64,000 bases of DNA, taken from contig DAOPJV010000010.1 in the NCBI GenBank assembly GCA_035399845.1, forward strand, positions 1 to 64,000, read 5' to 3'. A program made the position numbers and the translations under genes. Shown one piece after another: positions 16,427 to 24,990 of this stretch. Under the pieces are notes generated by a model. That model was not told the origin of the DNA and did not search any database. It saw only the letters and a program-made list of their open reading frames with translations. Source of the DNA: ECT2AJA-110-A sp035399845. Its GTDB lineage: Bacteria > Planctomycetota > Phycisphaerae > UBA1845 > UTPLA1. Position 1 is the first letter of the stretch, and every line of letters starts with the position of its first letter.

Positions 16427-16665
16427 TTCATTCTTCCAGCAAACACGGGTGTTTCTTCGCGGATCGTCTGTGTTCCCTCACGGCTTGAATTCCCGGACAG
16501 TCTTGCCCAACAAGGCAAGCATGCGGCTGCGGCCAAGGCCTCATTTTCATTCCCAGATAGAGAGCAATGCGATTGTGTCGTCCTGGAACGATATCGCTCT
16601 GGTGCGTTGTGAGCGATCCGGGAGGGATCAGGTAGAAGCAGGCCCCGTCTCAACGGGGGGAAGAT

Positions 16666-16745
16666 GCTGACACGTCGAAACAGCGAAATTCAAGAACGTC
16701 AAAACGACTGCATGGATGGCGCTTCGCGAGCCGTCTGCGGATGTT
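16666..16745 (+). repeat. ~75-bp A-rich/palindromic repeat (copy 2)
   Basis: This matches 16046-16125, with the A-rich half more diverged and the part GGATGGCGCTTCGCGAGCCG nearly identical. It ends about 70 bp before the next gene. Confidence 0.6.
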
Positions 16746-16801
16746 GGAGAGTGGCCCGCATTGCTTCGGATGCGCCGTCCGCTCGGGCACTGAAACCCGG
16801 G

Positions 16802-16807
16802 TACAAT
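16802..16807 (+). promoter_or_regulatory. TACAAT -10 box, leaderless type
   Basis: TACAAT lies 6 nt upstream of the ATG at 16814, with no Shine-Dalgarno sequence between. Confidence 0.5.
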
Positions 16808-16813
16808 CCGGGC

Positions 16814-17218
16814 ATGTGGACGCTTTGGTTTCCGGAACTGCGGCACTATCCGAACGCGCACGAAAGACGAGCATTGATCCGGCGATGGGAGGCCCGGAGA
16901 AAGCCGCCATCGCGACGTTTGCTCCTGTTTCTGGCCGTGTTCGTGGCGACGCCCACCATGACCATTCCGCTCTTCATGCTTGATAAGCGCCTTCACGCGT
17001 TTGGGCTGTTTATCTGGTTTGCGATCGTGTATTCGATCGGATTCGCGGTCCGTGTCCTGTTCTTCCAGATCGGCGGCCGACGATTCCGGGCGTTCATCCG
17101 CAACGACCTGCTCAGCCAGCGGATCTGCTGGCGCTGCGGCTACGACCTGACGGGTAATGAGACGGGGCGCTGCAGTGAGTGCGGTCAGACCGGCGTGAAC
17201 ATCGTCGCCGAGTATTGA
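16814..17218 (+). CDS. membrane protein with C-terminal zinc ribbon (134 aa)
   Basis: Two membrane segments (about residues 35-55, LLLFLAVFVATPTMTIPLFML, and 62-82, GLFIWFAIVYSIGFAV) are followed by a zinc ribbon with two CxxC pairs: CWRCGYDLTG and CSECGQ. This ribbon at the end of short membrane proteins is a recurring feature of Planctomycetota. The longer open frame starting at 16664 runs through repeat DNA, and the ATG at 16814 is supported by the TACAAT box just upstream. The family's function is unknown. It lies 62 bp upstream of murJ, but murJ has its own promoter. Confidence 0.7.
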   Translation: MWTLWFPELRHYPNAHERRALIRRWEARRKPPSRRLLLFLAVFVATPTMTIPLFMLDKRLHAFGLFIWFAIVYSIGFAVRVLFFQIGGRRFRAFIRNDLLSQRICWRCGYDLTGNETGRCSECGQTGVNIVAEY

Positions 17219-17266
17219 CCCTCGCTGCCGGACCTTCGCGACTTTCGACTTCCGCGCCGCAGGTGG

Positions 17267-17272
17267 TATAGT
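17267..17272 (+). promoter_or_regulatory. TATAGT -10 box, leaderless type
   Basis: TATAGT ends 8 nt before the murJ ATG at 17281, and only CCCCGCCC lies between. A weak TTCGAC is found 17 bp upstream in the -35 position. Confidence 0.6.
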
Positions 17273-17280
17273 CCCCGCCC

Positions 17281-18975
17281 ATGTCGTCGCAACATTCGCG
17301 GTTCGTGGGGTCCGCTCGCATCCTGGCCATCTGCACGCTCTGCTCCCGCGTGACGGGGCTGGTCCGCGACATGGTCATGAACCGTGTCTTCGGGCAGGGC
17401 TGGGTCCAGGACGCGTTCAACTACGGCTTCATCATCCCCAATCTCTTTCGACGACTCTTCGGCGAAGGCGCCCTCTCGGCGGTCTTTGTGCCCGTCTTCA
17501 CGCGCGTCCTGGATCAGGAGGGGCGTCCCGCCGCCTGGGTGCTGCTGGGGCGCATCACGGGGCTCATGGCGCTCGCGCTCAGCGTCGTCGTCCTCGTGCT
17601 GGAAGGCGTGGCCTTCGCCATCGCGACGTTTTCAACGGATGTCAGCCATCTGCACCTCGGCCTGACGGCGGTCATGGCGCCCTTCATGATGGGCGTCTGC
17701 GTCGTCGCGCTGTTCTCGAGCATTCTCAACTGCGTGCATCATTTCACGGTTCCCGCACTGCTGCCGATTGTGCTGAACGGGATGATCGTCGTCGGCGCCG
17801 TCGTCGTCGGGCCGATGCTGGGGGACAAGCTGGAGGAGCAGGTCTACGGCGTCGGTTACTGCGTGCTGGCCGCGAGCGTCATTCAGCTCGCCATGATCCT
17901 GCCGGTCCTTCGGCGCCACGGTGTCCGTTTCAGGCTGTCGCTCGATCGATCGCATCCGGATGTGCGGAAGATCCTTTCCATGTTTATTCCCGTCGTGCTG
18001 GGCCAGGGCGTGCTGCTGTTCAACGCGTTCTTTGATACCCAGATCTGCACCTCGCTGACGCGGGCGCCGAACGGGGCGGCGACATTCTCGTTCATGGGTC
18101 GCGAAGTCGCCTATCCGCTTGAGAGCGGGGCCCTGTCGGCAATGAACAATGCGGCCCGGCTCTACCAGTTCCCGCTCGGCGTGCTGGCGATTTCCCTGGC
18201 GACGGCCGCATTCCCCATGTTCAGCCTGTTTGCGTCGCGCAAGGATTTTGAGGGCCTGCGCCGATCCGTGGCGCACGCGCTGCGGCTGGCGATCTTCGTC
18301 GGGGCGCCGTCGGGGCTGATGCTGATCATCCTGGGCAGACCCATCGTGTCGCTGCTGTTTGAGGGTGGCCGTTTCGACGCGGCGGATACTCAGCGCGCCG
18401 CGGACATCCTCGTCTGGTATGGCGCCGGCATGACGGCGTATTGCTGCCAGCACATCCTGCTGCGGGGCTTCTACAGCCTCGGCGATGTCATCACGCCCAT
18501 GAAGGTGAGCTGCGTGCTCGTCGTCGTGAATCTCATCACGACGATGTCGCTCATCTGGTTCGTGCAGGAACGCATCTTCGGTATCAGCACGGCCCTCGTG
18601 TCGTTCCTGCATGTCTGCGCGACGGTCTATCTGCTTCGTGCGCGACTGGGCGGCCGGATGGGGGCGCGGAAGATCGCGGCCTCGGCGGCGCGGACTGTCA
18701 TCGCGACGGCGGCGGCCGGCGTCAGCGCCTGGTGGGTCTGCGGCTGGCTGTCGGGAATGTCGTTCGACGGGCTGGCGGCGTCCGTTCACGGCGCCGTCAC
18801 GCCGATTTTCCACAGCGTGACGCTTGCGTCGATCGCCCGCACAACGCATCAGGCGATTGTCGTCTTCGGCTCGCTCGGGCTCGCCATCGCCGCCTTCTTC
18901 GTCGTGGGGCTCGCGCTGCGGATGGAGGAGTTCGGCTGGCTCTTCAAGCGAGAGGCGAAGCCCGCCTCGGCGTAG
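17281..18975 (+). CDS. murJ: lipid II flippase MurJ
   Basis: This inner-membrane protein flips lipid II to the periplasm for peptidoglycan synthesis. Family marks include RVTGLVRDMVMNRVFGQG near the N-terminus, followed by AFNYGFIIPNLFRRLFGEGA, the central PVVLGQGVLLFNAFFDTQI segment, YQFPLGVLAISLATAAFPMF, and ILLRGFYSLGDVITPMKV. Length is 564 residues with about 14 membrane helices, as expected. The presence of murJ agrees with planctomycetes having peptidoglycan. It appears to be transcribed alone from the TATAGT box. Confidence 0.93.
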   Translation: MSSQHSRFVGSARILAICTLCSRVTGLVRDMVMNRVFGQGWVQDAFNYGFIIPNLFRRLFGEGALSAVFVPVFTRVLDQEGRPAAWVLLGRITGLMALALSVVVLVLEGVAFAIATFSTDVSHLHLGLTAVMAPFMMGVCVVALFSSILNCVHHFTVPALLPIVLNGMIVVGAVVVGPMLGDKLEEQVYGVGYCVLAASVIQLAMILPVLRRHGVRFRLSLDRSHPDVRKILSMFIPVVLGQGVLLFNAFFDTQICTSLTRAPNGAATFSFMGREVAYPLESGALSAMNNAARLYQFPLGVLAISLATAAFPMFSLFASRKDFEGLRRSVAHALRLAIFVGAPSGLMLIILGRPIVSLLFEGGRFDAADTQRAADILVWYGAGMTAYCCQHILLRGFYSLGDVITPMKVSCVLVVVNLITTMSLIWFVQERIFGISTALVSFLHVCATVYLLRARLGGRMGARKIAASAARTVIATAAAGVSAWWVCGWLSGMSFDGLAASVHGAVTPIFHSVTLASIARTTHQAIVVFGSLGLAIAAFFVVGLALRMEEFGWLFKREAKPASA

Positions 18976-19358
18976 TCATCTGTTGGCGACCGCACAGCGT
19001 TCGTGTGTGCCTGCACGGCGGCAATCTCGATCAAGTCGATTGAATCCTGATTTCGGGCCCGGGCGACGGTCCCTCTCGACTGGCACGCCGATTGCATTTC
19101 TTTACGGGCGTGAGCAATTGCAAGTGAATGAAACCTCCCGCGGGTTCGCCCGCGATATGCGACGGCTGACCTGATTCAGCCCTCGGCCGGCGCGTGGCGC
19201 GCAGGGAAGCGCAGCGCGTCGGGCGACCCAAACTCCTACTTCCCCTAATCCCTGCTTCCCGCGCCCGCCCGTTGGACCCCGGTCCGACAGGCGGGCGCAT
19301 CTCTTTTGCCCATCCGGCCTTTCATGACCTCGGCGCCCGATGCGGTATAATCCCCACT
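18976..19358. other. 383-bp gap without a gene
   Basis: I see no supported gene. The stretch includes a short palindrome CCCGCGGGTTCGCCCGCG near 19137 and the trmB promoter at its end. No terminator with a T tract was found after murJ. Confidence 0.4.
19346..19351 (+). promoter_or_regulatory. TATAAT -10 box, leaderless type
   Basis: TATAAT ends 7 nt before the GTG start of trmB at 19359. This also supports the GTG as the start over an upstream in-frame ATG. Confidence 0.6.
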
Positions 19359-19979
19359 GTGACCACACTGGACGCCATTACCGTTGATCTGGAATCCCTG
19401 ACGCTGCCGACGGACCTGCGAGGGCTCTTTGCCCAGGCGGGCCCCATCGAGCTGGAAATCGGCTGCGGCAAGGGAACGTTTCTGCTGCGCCAGGCAAAGG
19501 CCCATCCGGATCGGAACTTCCTGGGCATCGAGTGGGCGAACAAGATTTACAAATACGCCGCCGATCGCATGCGGCGCTGGGGGCTGAAGAACGTTCGCGT
19601 GATGCGGACGGACGCCCGGCACTTCGTGATCCATCAGCTCGCGGCGGACAGCCTCGACGCCCTGCACATTTACCATCCGGATCCGTGGCCAAAGAAGCGA
19701 CATCATCGGCGGCGCCTGATTCAGCCGTCGTTCATCGAGGCGGCGATCCGGGCGATGAAGCCGGGGGCGCGGCTGGCGATTCAGACGGATCACGCCGAGT
19801 ACTTCGAACAGATCGAGGAAGTGACGCGCGCGTTTCCGCAGTTGAAACCCATTGACTGGGCCGATGAGAACTTCGGCATCGTGGGTGAAGACATCAAGAC
19901 GAACTTCGAGATCAAGTACGAACGCGAGGGGCGGGACTTCCATCGCCTGGCGTTTCGGATTGAGAAGGACGGCCACTGA
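19359..19979 (+). CDS. trmB: tRNA (guanine-N7-)-methyltransferase
   Basis: This enzyme methylates G46 of tRNA using S-adenosylmethionine. The SAM-binding motif IELEIGCGKGTFLLRQA is near residue 33, followed by FLGIEWANKIYKYAADR, then the TrmB-specific HIYHPDPWPKKRHHRRRL, then TDHAEYFEQI. The C-terminal TNFEIKYEREGRDFHRLAF is also typical. The open frame extends to 19194, but translation from the GTG at 19359 gives 206 residues, matches the family and sits directly behind the TATAAT box. It appears to be a single-gene transcription unit. Confidence 0.93.
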   Translation: MTTLDAITVDLESLTLPTDLRGLFAQAGPIELEIGCGKGTFLLRQAKAHPDRNFLGIEWANKIYKYAADRMRRWGLKNVRVMRTDARHFVIHQLAADSLDALHIYHPDPWPKKRHHRRRLIQPSFIEAAIRAMKPGARLAIQTDHAEYFEQIEEVTRAFPQLKPIDWADENFGIVGEDIKTNFEIKYEREGRDFHRLAFRIEKDGH

Positions 19980-20045
19980 AATTTTCAAATTTGAAAACGT
20001 TAACACGTCAAAATGTTGGGCACCGTTGGCGTTTTCTCTTGGTCG

Positions 20046-20063
20046 CACTGCTCCAGGGCAGTG
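20046..20063. repeat. CACTGCTC hairpin repeat (copy 1)
   Basis: CACTGCTC and GGGCAGTG flank CA. In inverted orientation the same hairpin with matching flanks (ATTGTGC before, GGAAACGCC-like after) is found at 58075-58092. It lies in the trmB-yidD gap next to the A-rich motif at 19978-20015. Confidence 0.55.
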
Positions 20064-20088
20064 GCACATTTTGACAACTGACTGACGG

Positions 20089-20313
20089 ATGATGCGGAAC
20101 CTGGCGACGAATTTTGTGATCGCGTTGATACGGGTGTATCAATATGCCATACGACCGCTGCTGCACGGCAGCTGTCGGTACGTTCCGTCGTGCAGTGAGT
20201 ACGCCATCGAGGCCGTCCGCCGCTACGGGGCGTGGCGCGGCGGCTGGCTGGGGCTGCGGCGGATCGGTCGTTGCCATCCCTTCGGCGGCAGCGGGTACGA
20301 CCCGGTTCCGTAG
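20089..20313 (+). CDS. yidD: membrane protein insertion efficiency factor YidD
   Basis: The 74-residue protein carries the full YidD signature: an amphipathic N-terminus (VIALIRVYQYAIRPLL), then CRYVPSCSEYAIEAV with the two conserved cysteines, then GLRRIGRCHPFGGSGYDPVP. YidD is thought to help membrane protein insertion with YidC. It usually sits in the rpmH-rnpA-yidD-yidC cluster, but those neighbours are not here. ATG codons at 20089 and 20092 are adjacent. Confidence 0.92.
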   Translation: MMRNLATNFVIALIRVYQYAIRPLLHGSCRYVPSCSEYAIEAVRRYGAWRGGWLGLRRIGRCHPFGGSGYDPVP

Positions 20314-20432
20314 CGCCGGGGGGCGGATCGTCGCCTGAGCCTGTTGGCGAGGGACGGAATCTCCATCCACAAGCATCCAGATCGCGCCTGTCGGGGCGGG
20401 CCCCGGCGCGGACATTCCCGGAAAGTGACATC

Positions 20433-22172
20433 ATGCGAACACGGAATCTGATTCTCGCGGCCGTCCTGTGGGCGTCGTCGTCGGTCATGGCCGCCGACAT
20501 GCCGGACGCGCCGGATTTCAAGCGGACAGTGAACTACGTCTCCTGGTACAAGGGCGAACTGCCGGATGTCTCCGACAGTGACAACGCCTACGAGGCCTAC
20601 GCCGAATTCATGCCGGAGGTGGAGGGTTCCAGCGTCGATCCGTCGGCCTGGCCGCATTTCTTCGGCATGCTCTCGACGCCGGACCACGAACGGGCGGCGG
20701 CGGGGATGTCGGCGCCCGGAAGCGAAGGCGCATGGCCGCCGGGCCCCGGGCCCTGGCGACCCGCCTTTCATCAGGGCTGGAACGGCTCCTACGACTCGAC
20801 GCGCGAGGTGCTGAAGCAGTTCCGCGAGGCGGCGAAGCGCGAGGCGCTGGTCGCGCCCGTCAAACTGTCGGGCGATGGAAAGAGCGGTCGGCTAGTGTCG
20901 CTTCGACATCCATATCTGCGATATCAGCGGGAGTGCGCGCTGGGGCTGCTCGAAGGGGCGTGGCAGCTTACGGACGGCAGGCTCTCGATCAATCGCATGC
21001 GGTCGGCGATCGACACGAACCTGCGCACGGCGAACCAGATGCGCGGGGCGATGAGCGTTGAGGAGCAGGCGGCGGCGAACACGATTCGCCTGGAGACATA
21101 CGCCAACATTCGCTGGGCCTTCGCGCTGGGGCTGTTGAACGAGGAGAACGCCGGGAAGGTCGCGAAGCTGCTGCGGAAGATCGACGGCGACGAGATCGAC
21201 TGCACACCGGCCGTTGCGGGCGAGTGCGCCAAGTGGCTTGATGGACTTCAGTACATCTTCAGCCCGTTCAGCGGCGGCAAGGGAGACTTCAACGGGAATC
21301 GCTATCGCGAGATCACGGGCCAGACGATGGGCGGCGGCAATCGCTTCGGCATCGGCGCCCGGCTGGAAACGGATCCCGTCGGATCCGGCGCGGCGATTCG
21401 TGACGCGTATGAGGAGATCGCGCGGAAGTACATGGGGCGGTTCACGACGGAGAAGGCCGGTGAGATCCGGCAGGCCTTCGATCGAGCGGCCAATGCGACG
21501 AATCTGAACAAGGGCCTGCTGCTGGCCGGTAGCTACGGATTGACGGGGCTCTACCAGAGCGCGGGTCGCGCCGAGTGCGAACGCCGCGGGGCGATCCTGC
21601 TGGCCGAGCTGTACGCCTACAAGGCGAAACATCAGAAGTGGCCCAAGGCGCTGTCGGACCTGGGGGACAAGGCGCTGTCGGGCGTCGGCGAGGACAACTG
21701 CAGCGGCGACCAGTTCAAGTATGTCGTGCTCGGGGAGGAACCCTTCCTGTATGGCGTGGGCCCCAACGGCGCGGATGACGGTGGCGGCGGCGACGACATC
21801 CTGTTGTGGCCGATTCAGGATTCGAAGCTGTGGATCGCGTCGTGCGCGATGAACGCGATGCCCGAGAGTGAGCTGACGAAGCTGTCGGATGTGAAGGCCG
21901 ACCTGAAGGACAAGATCATCGTGATCGAGGTGGAGGTGAAGGGCGTCGCCAACGAGATCAACAAGGATCGCGGCCGGCTGCATCGCGTGAACCTGAAGGG
22001 GCAGGGGACGTCGCAGGAGCTGATCTACTACGAAGCGCTCCAGCAGGAATTGAAGCCGCACCAGGAGTTCGTCGTCGGTCGCAGTTTCCGCCTCCGCGTG
22101 AAGGTCGGCGAGCTGAACGGCTCGATCAAGCTGTTTGTCGAGAAGGCGGAAGACATCGCGCCCGCGTTCTAA
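20433..22172 (+). CDS. hypothetical exported protein (579 aa)
   Basis: The start ATG at 20433 is preceded by GGAAAG and gives a clean signal peptide (LILAAVLWASSSVMA, cut before ADMP). An open frame reaching back to 20232 overlaps yidD and was rejected. The mature protein is mainly helical, with a region near residues 440-500 (CERRGAILLAELYAYKAKHQ, KWPKALSDLG) that resembles the substrate-facing segment of planctomycete type II pseudopilin-like or PPE-type proteins, but not convincingly. It contains KDKIIVIEVEVKGVANEINK toward the C-terminus. Function unknown, likely periplasmic. Confidence 0.65.
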   Translation: MRTRNLILAAVLWASSSVMAADMPDAPDFKRTVNYVSWYKGELPDVSDSDNAYEAYAEFMPEVEGSSVDPSAWPHFFGMLSTPDHERAAAGMSAPGSEGAWPPGPGPWRPAFHQGWNGSYDSTREVLKQFREAAKREALVAPVKLSGDGKSGRLVSLRHPYLRYQRECALGLLEGAWQLTDGRLSINRMRSAIDTNLRTANQMRGAMSVEEQAAANTIRLETYANIRWAFALGLLNEENAGKVAKLLRKIDGDEIDCTPAVAGECAKWLDGLQYIFSPFSGGKGDFNGNRYREITGQTMGGGNRFGIGARLETDPVGSGAAIRDAYEEIARKYMGRFTTEKAGEIRQAFDRAANATNLNKGLLLAGSYGLTGLYQSAGRAECERRGAILLAELYAYKAKHQKWPKALSDLGDKALSGVGEDNCSGDQFKYVVLGEEPFLYGVGPNGADDGGGGDDILLWPIQDSKLWIASCAMNAMPESELTKLSDVKADLKDKIIVIEVEVKGVANEINKDRGRLHRVNLKGQGTSQELIYYEALQQELKPHQEFVVGRSFRLRVKVGELNGSIKLFVEKAEDIAPAF

Positions 22173-22177
22173 TGCCG

Positions 22178-22953
22178 GGTGGCCCACCCTCTTCCTGAGG
22201 GTGGGGTCACGACGATAAGGCGCGCGAGGGACGTACGAATTTCCGGAACCGGGGTGGCCCACCCTCTCCGAGGGTGGGGGCGCGACGATAAGACGCGCGA
22301 GGGACGTACGAATCTCCAGAAGGCTACGCCGGCGAGTGGTCGAGTCGCCGAAGGCTCTCGTGACCTTGGGGCCTGAACATCGAATCTCGCTCCGAGTTTT
22401 CCGATCATCGAGACCGCCACCGCTGAAGCGATGGGCTACCCAACCGGCGCGGGTGGCCCACCCTCTTCCTGAGGGTGGGGTCACGATGATAAGGCGCGCG
22501 AGAAACATACGAATCTCCAGAAGGCTACTCCGGCGAGTGGTCGGATCGCCAAGATTTCTCGTGATCTTGGAGTTCGAACAGCGGTTCACGCATCGAGGGT
22601 TCCGATCATCGAGACCGCCACCACTGAAGTGATGGGCCACCCAACTGTCGCGGGTGGCCCACCCTCTTTGAGGGTGGGGGCGCGACGATAAGACGCGCGA
22701 GGGACGTACGAATCTCCAGAAGGCTACTCCGGCGAGAGGTCGAGCCGCCGAGGTTTCTCGTGACCTTGGAGTTCGAACAGCGGTTCACGCATCGAGGTTT
22801 CCGATCATCGAGACCGCCATCCCTGAAGGGATGGGCCACCCTTCGCACCGCGTGTTCCCATCGTCGTGACCGCCACCGCTGAAGCGATGGGCCACCCGTT
22901 CGACCGCGTATTGCCATCGTCGAGACCACCACCACTGAAGTGATGGGCCACCC
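22178..22953 (+). repeat. ~200-bp tandem repeat array with hairpin ends
   Basis: Three complete units (22252-22441, 22451-22642, 22652-22841) are preceded by a truncated unit (22178-22248) and followed by two extra 3' hairpins up to 22953. Each unit opens with GGGTGGCCCACCCTC, a short loop and GAGGGTGG, and closes with a second hairpin ending GATGGGCCACCC. The closing stems vary (CGCT/AGCG, CACT/AGTG, ATCCCT/AGGGAT) yet keep pairing. The array starts 6 bp after a stop codon and fills the 915-bp gap before pheS. Single units recur at 26046-26225 and in part at 25813-25930. Confidence 0.85.
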
Positions 22954-23087
22954 AATCCTGGGCGTGGTCCGCCCATTCCGCGTAATCCACCCCTTCGGGG
23001 CGTCGGCGCCCGTCCGGCTTGTGAAACCGTCGTTTTTTCCATACAACGTCGGCTTTTGGCAAGCATCCTCAACCCTTGTGACGAGCC

Positions 23088-24146
23088 ATGAACCTCGAAG
23101 CGCTTGAAAAACTCCTCCAGGAAACGAAGGCCGACGCGGAGCGGGCGATTGCCGGTTCCAGGACGGTCGACGCCCTGCGTTCCGCCGAGTCGAAGCTGAT
23201 GAAGGGGCCGCTCGCCGACGCCCTGAAGAACATCAAGCAGTTCGTCGCCGCCGAACGCGGTCTCGCCGGCCAGTCGATCAACGAGGCGAAGAAGTTCGTG
23301 CAGTCGCTCTTCGCCGACGCGCAGACGAAGCTGACGAGCGCCGACATCGCGAGCGAGCGCAGGAAGTCGGCCGACTTTGATCCGACGCTGCCGCCACCGC
23401 TCAGGCGGCGCGGGGCGTTTCATCCCGTCACGGCCGTGCAGCGCGAAGTCGAGCGGCTCTTCCGCGGTCTCGGATTCGCCGTCGTCGGCGGACCCGAGAT
23501 GGAGACGGAGTTCTACAACTTCGAGGCGCTGAACATTCCCGAGATGCATCCGGCGCGCGACTCGCAGGACACGTTCTGGCTGACGAACGGCTGGCTGCTG
23601 CGCACGCACACGAGCCCGTGCCAGGTGCGGGCGATGAAGCGGTTCGGACCGCCGATGCGCGTGATCGCGCCAGGCCGATGCTTCCGCTACGAGGCGATCG
23701 ACGCGTCGCACGAGAACACATTCTTCCAGCTGGAAGGGCTGCTGATCGACAAGGACATCTCGATCGCGCACCTGATCGCGTTCATGAAGCTGCTGCTGCG
23801 GCAGGTTTTCCGGCGCGACGTGGAAGTGCGACTGCGCCCCGGGTTCTTCCCGTTCGTTGAGCCGGGCTTCGAACTGGACATGAGCTGCGCCATCTGCAAC
23901 GGCGTCGGATGCCCGACGTGCAAGCGCAGCGGCTGGGTCGAGATCCTGCCCTGCGGCATGGTCCATCCGAACGTGCTTCGCCACGGCGGCATCGATCCGC
24001 ACGAGTACACGGGCTTCGCGTTCGGTCTGGGCCTGACGCGGCTGGCCATGATGAAGTACGGCGTCGGCGACATCCGCATCCTCAACAGCGGCGACCTCCG
24101 CGGCATCACGCATCCCGATCGACTGCAGGGCGAGAAGATCGCTTAG
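23088..24146 (+). CDS. pheS: phenylalanine--tRNA ligase alpha subunit
   Basis: This is the catalytic alpha subunit of the class II synthetase that charges tRNA-Phe. The N-terminal coiled coil (about residues 1-90) is followed by HPVTAVQREVERLFRGLGF, the motif-2 region RTHTSPCQVRAM and GRCFRYEAIDASHENTFFQL, and motif 3 in GFAFGLGLTRLAMMKYG. An internal Cys cluster (CAICNGVGCPTCK) looks like a small zinc knuckle seen in some bacterial PheS. Length is 352 residues. It is not followed by pheT; instead a toxin-antitoxin pair and a second copy of its own last 75 bp lie downstream. Confidence 0.95.
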   Translation: MNLEALEKLLQETKADAERAIAGSRTVDALRSAESKLMKGPLADALKNIKQFVAAERGLAGQSINEAKKFVQSLFADAQTKLTSADIASERRKSADFDPTLPPPLRRRGAFHPVTAVQREVERLFRGLGFAVVGGPEMETEFYNFEALNIPEMHPARDSQDTFWLTNGWLLRTHTSPCQVRAMKRFGPPMRVIAPGRCFRYEAIDASHENTFFQLEGLLIDKDISIAHLIAFMKLLLRQVFRRDVEVRLRPGFFPFVEPGFELDMSCAICNGVGCPTCKRSGWVEILPCGMVHPNVLRHGGIDPHEYTGFAFGLGLTRLAMMKYGVGDIRILNSGDLRGITHPDRLQGEKIA

Positions 24147-24204
24147 GGGCGGGAGGGGATTTCCGCGCGGAGGGGGCGCCGGATGGGAATCTGGCGCCAG
24201 CGGT
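24071..24204 (+). repeat. direct repeat, pheS 3' end (left copy)
   Basis: The last ~78 bp of pheS plus ~57 bp downstream, including a GGGA-loop hairpin, recur at 24991-25124 with 7 mismatches in 134 positions counted by eye. The offset is exactly 920 bp. The pair brackets the phd/parE genes. Two of the four changes inside the coding part are synonymous or conservative (Ile to Val, Gly to Asp). Confidence 0.9.
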
Positions 24205-24300
24205 CGCGACGTTGGTCCTGACGCCAAGCGTTCTTATCGGTCACGTTGCCCCTGTCAGGGATTTTCGCGGAGTTCCTGCCACGGCGCCTCGAGTCTCGTG

Positions 24301-24316
24301 TTACAATTGATTGTAA
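24301..24316. promoter_or_regulatory. palindromic operator candidate of the toxin-antitoxin operon
   Basis: TTACAATTGATTGTAA is a perfect 7-bp inverted repeat around TG. It lies 35 bp before the antitoxin start and overlaps a TACAAT-like -10 word, as expected for autoregulation by a Phd-type antitoxin. A looser inverted match (CGTAACGAATTGCGTAA) follows at about 24324-24340. Confidence 0.65.
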
Positions 24317-24351
24317 CATTTCTCGTAACGAATTGCGTAAGAGGGTAGGCC

Positions 24352-24642
24352 ATGCGGACCAACGATATCCACCCAGTTAGCGAACATCGCACGAATCTGA
24401 CGGAGCACCTACGGCAGGTTCAGGAGAGCGGTCGTCCGATGGTGATTACTCAGAAGGGCCGGGCCGCGGGTGTCCTACTGAGCCCCGCCGCATATGACGA
24501 GCTTGTTAGGCGGGCGGAATTCGCTCAGGACATTCTGGCGTTGCGGGAAGCGCGAGCCCAGGCCGCGGCTGGCAAGGGTGTCGACGCGCGTACCGCTATC
24601 CGAGAGATCGCCGCTAGGCACGGACTGTCGCTGGACCGATGA
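24352..24642 (+). CDS. Phd/YefM-type antitoxin
   Basis: The 96-residue protein has the Phd/YefM N-terminal DNA-binding fold: PVSEHRTNLTEHLRQVQESG, then RPMVITQKGRAAGVLLSPAAYDELV. The C-terminal part (LREARAQAAAGKGVDARTAI) would bind the toxin. It presumably neutralises the downstream toxin and represses the operon through the palindrome at 24301-24316. GAGGG lies 6 nt before the ATG. The gene overlaps the toxin start by 4 bp. Confidence 0.9.
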   Translation: MRTNDIHPVSEHRTNLTEHLRQVQESGRPMVITQKGRAAGVLLSPAAYDELVRRAEFAQDILALREARAQAAAGKGVDARTAIREIAARHGLSLDR

Positions 24643-24971
24643 CATATCAGGTTGCGTATATGCCGCGCGTGATTGCCGCGATCGACGAGCAGGTCACGTG
24701 GCTTCGGGATCAGGGCGCCGGCGACGATCGAATCGCGAGTTGGCTTAACGAGTTGTTCGATCTCACTGACAGCTTGTATCACGCGCCTCGGCGACATCCC
24801 GTGGCCGATCTTGAAACGGCTGAGCTGGGATTCGAGGTTCGTAGGGCGATCTTCGGCGATTACCTGGTCTATTACCACATCGATGATGTAAGGCGGATCG
24901 TCGATGTTCTGCACTTCAGACATGCGTCGCGCGAGGCGGGCGGGATGATTTTCGTCGACGCCGACGAATGA
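24639..24971 (+). CDS. ParE/RelE-superfamily toxin
   Basis: The protein (110 aa) shows the ParE/RelE pattern: YQVAYMPRVIAAIDEQVTWLR at the N-terminus, helical LNELFDLTDSLYHAPRRHP, then the strand pair EVRRAIFGDYLVYYHIDD and VVDVLHF-like IVDVLHFRHA. The Arg in VRRAIFG and the RHA end match the usual ParE core. ParE relatives poison DNA gyrase and RelE relatives cleave mRNA; sequence alone does not decide. Its ATG overlaps the antitoxin stop (ATGA). It ends 20 bp before the second pheS-end copy. Confidence 0.88.
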   Translation: MTYQVAYMPRVIAAIDEQVTWLRDQGAGDDRIASWLNELFDLTDSLYHAPRRHPVADLETAELGFEVRRAIFGDYLVYYHIDDVRRIVDVLHFRHASREAGGMIFVDADE

Positions 24972-24990
24972 CGAGGCCCGGCGCCGTCAC

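Noticed and set aside
20232..20432. Upstream start for the exported protein at 20433
   Set aside because: It would overlap most of yidD's 3' half and lacks any signal peptide; the later ATG has both SD and signal peptide.
22178..22953. CRISPR-like array
   Set aside because: Repeats are ~200 bp with no short unique spacers, and no cas gene is present; the units have inverted hairpin ends instead.
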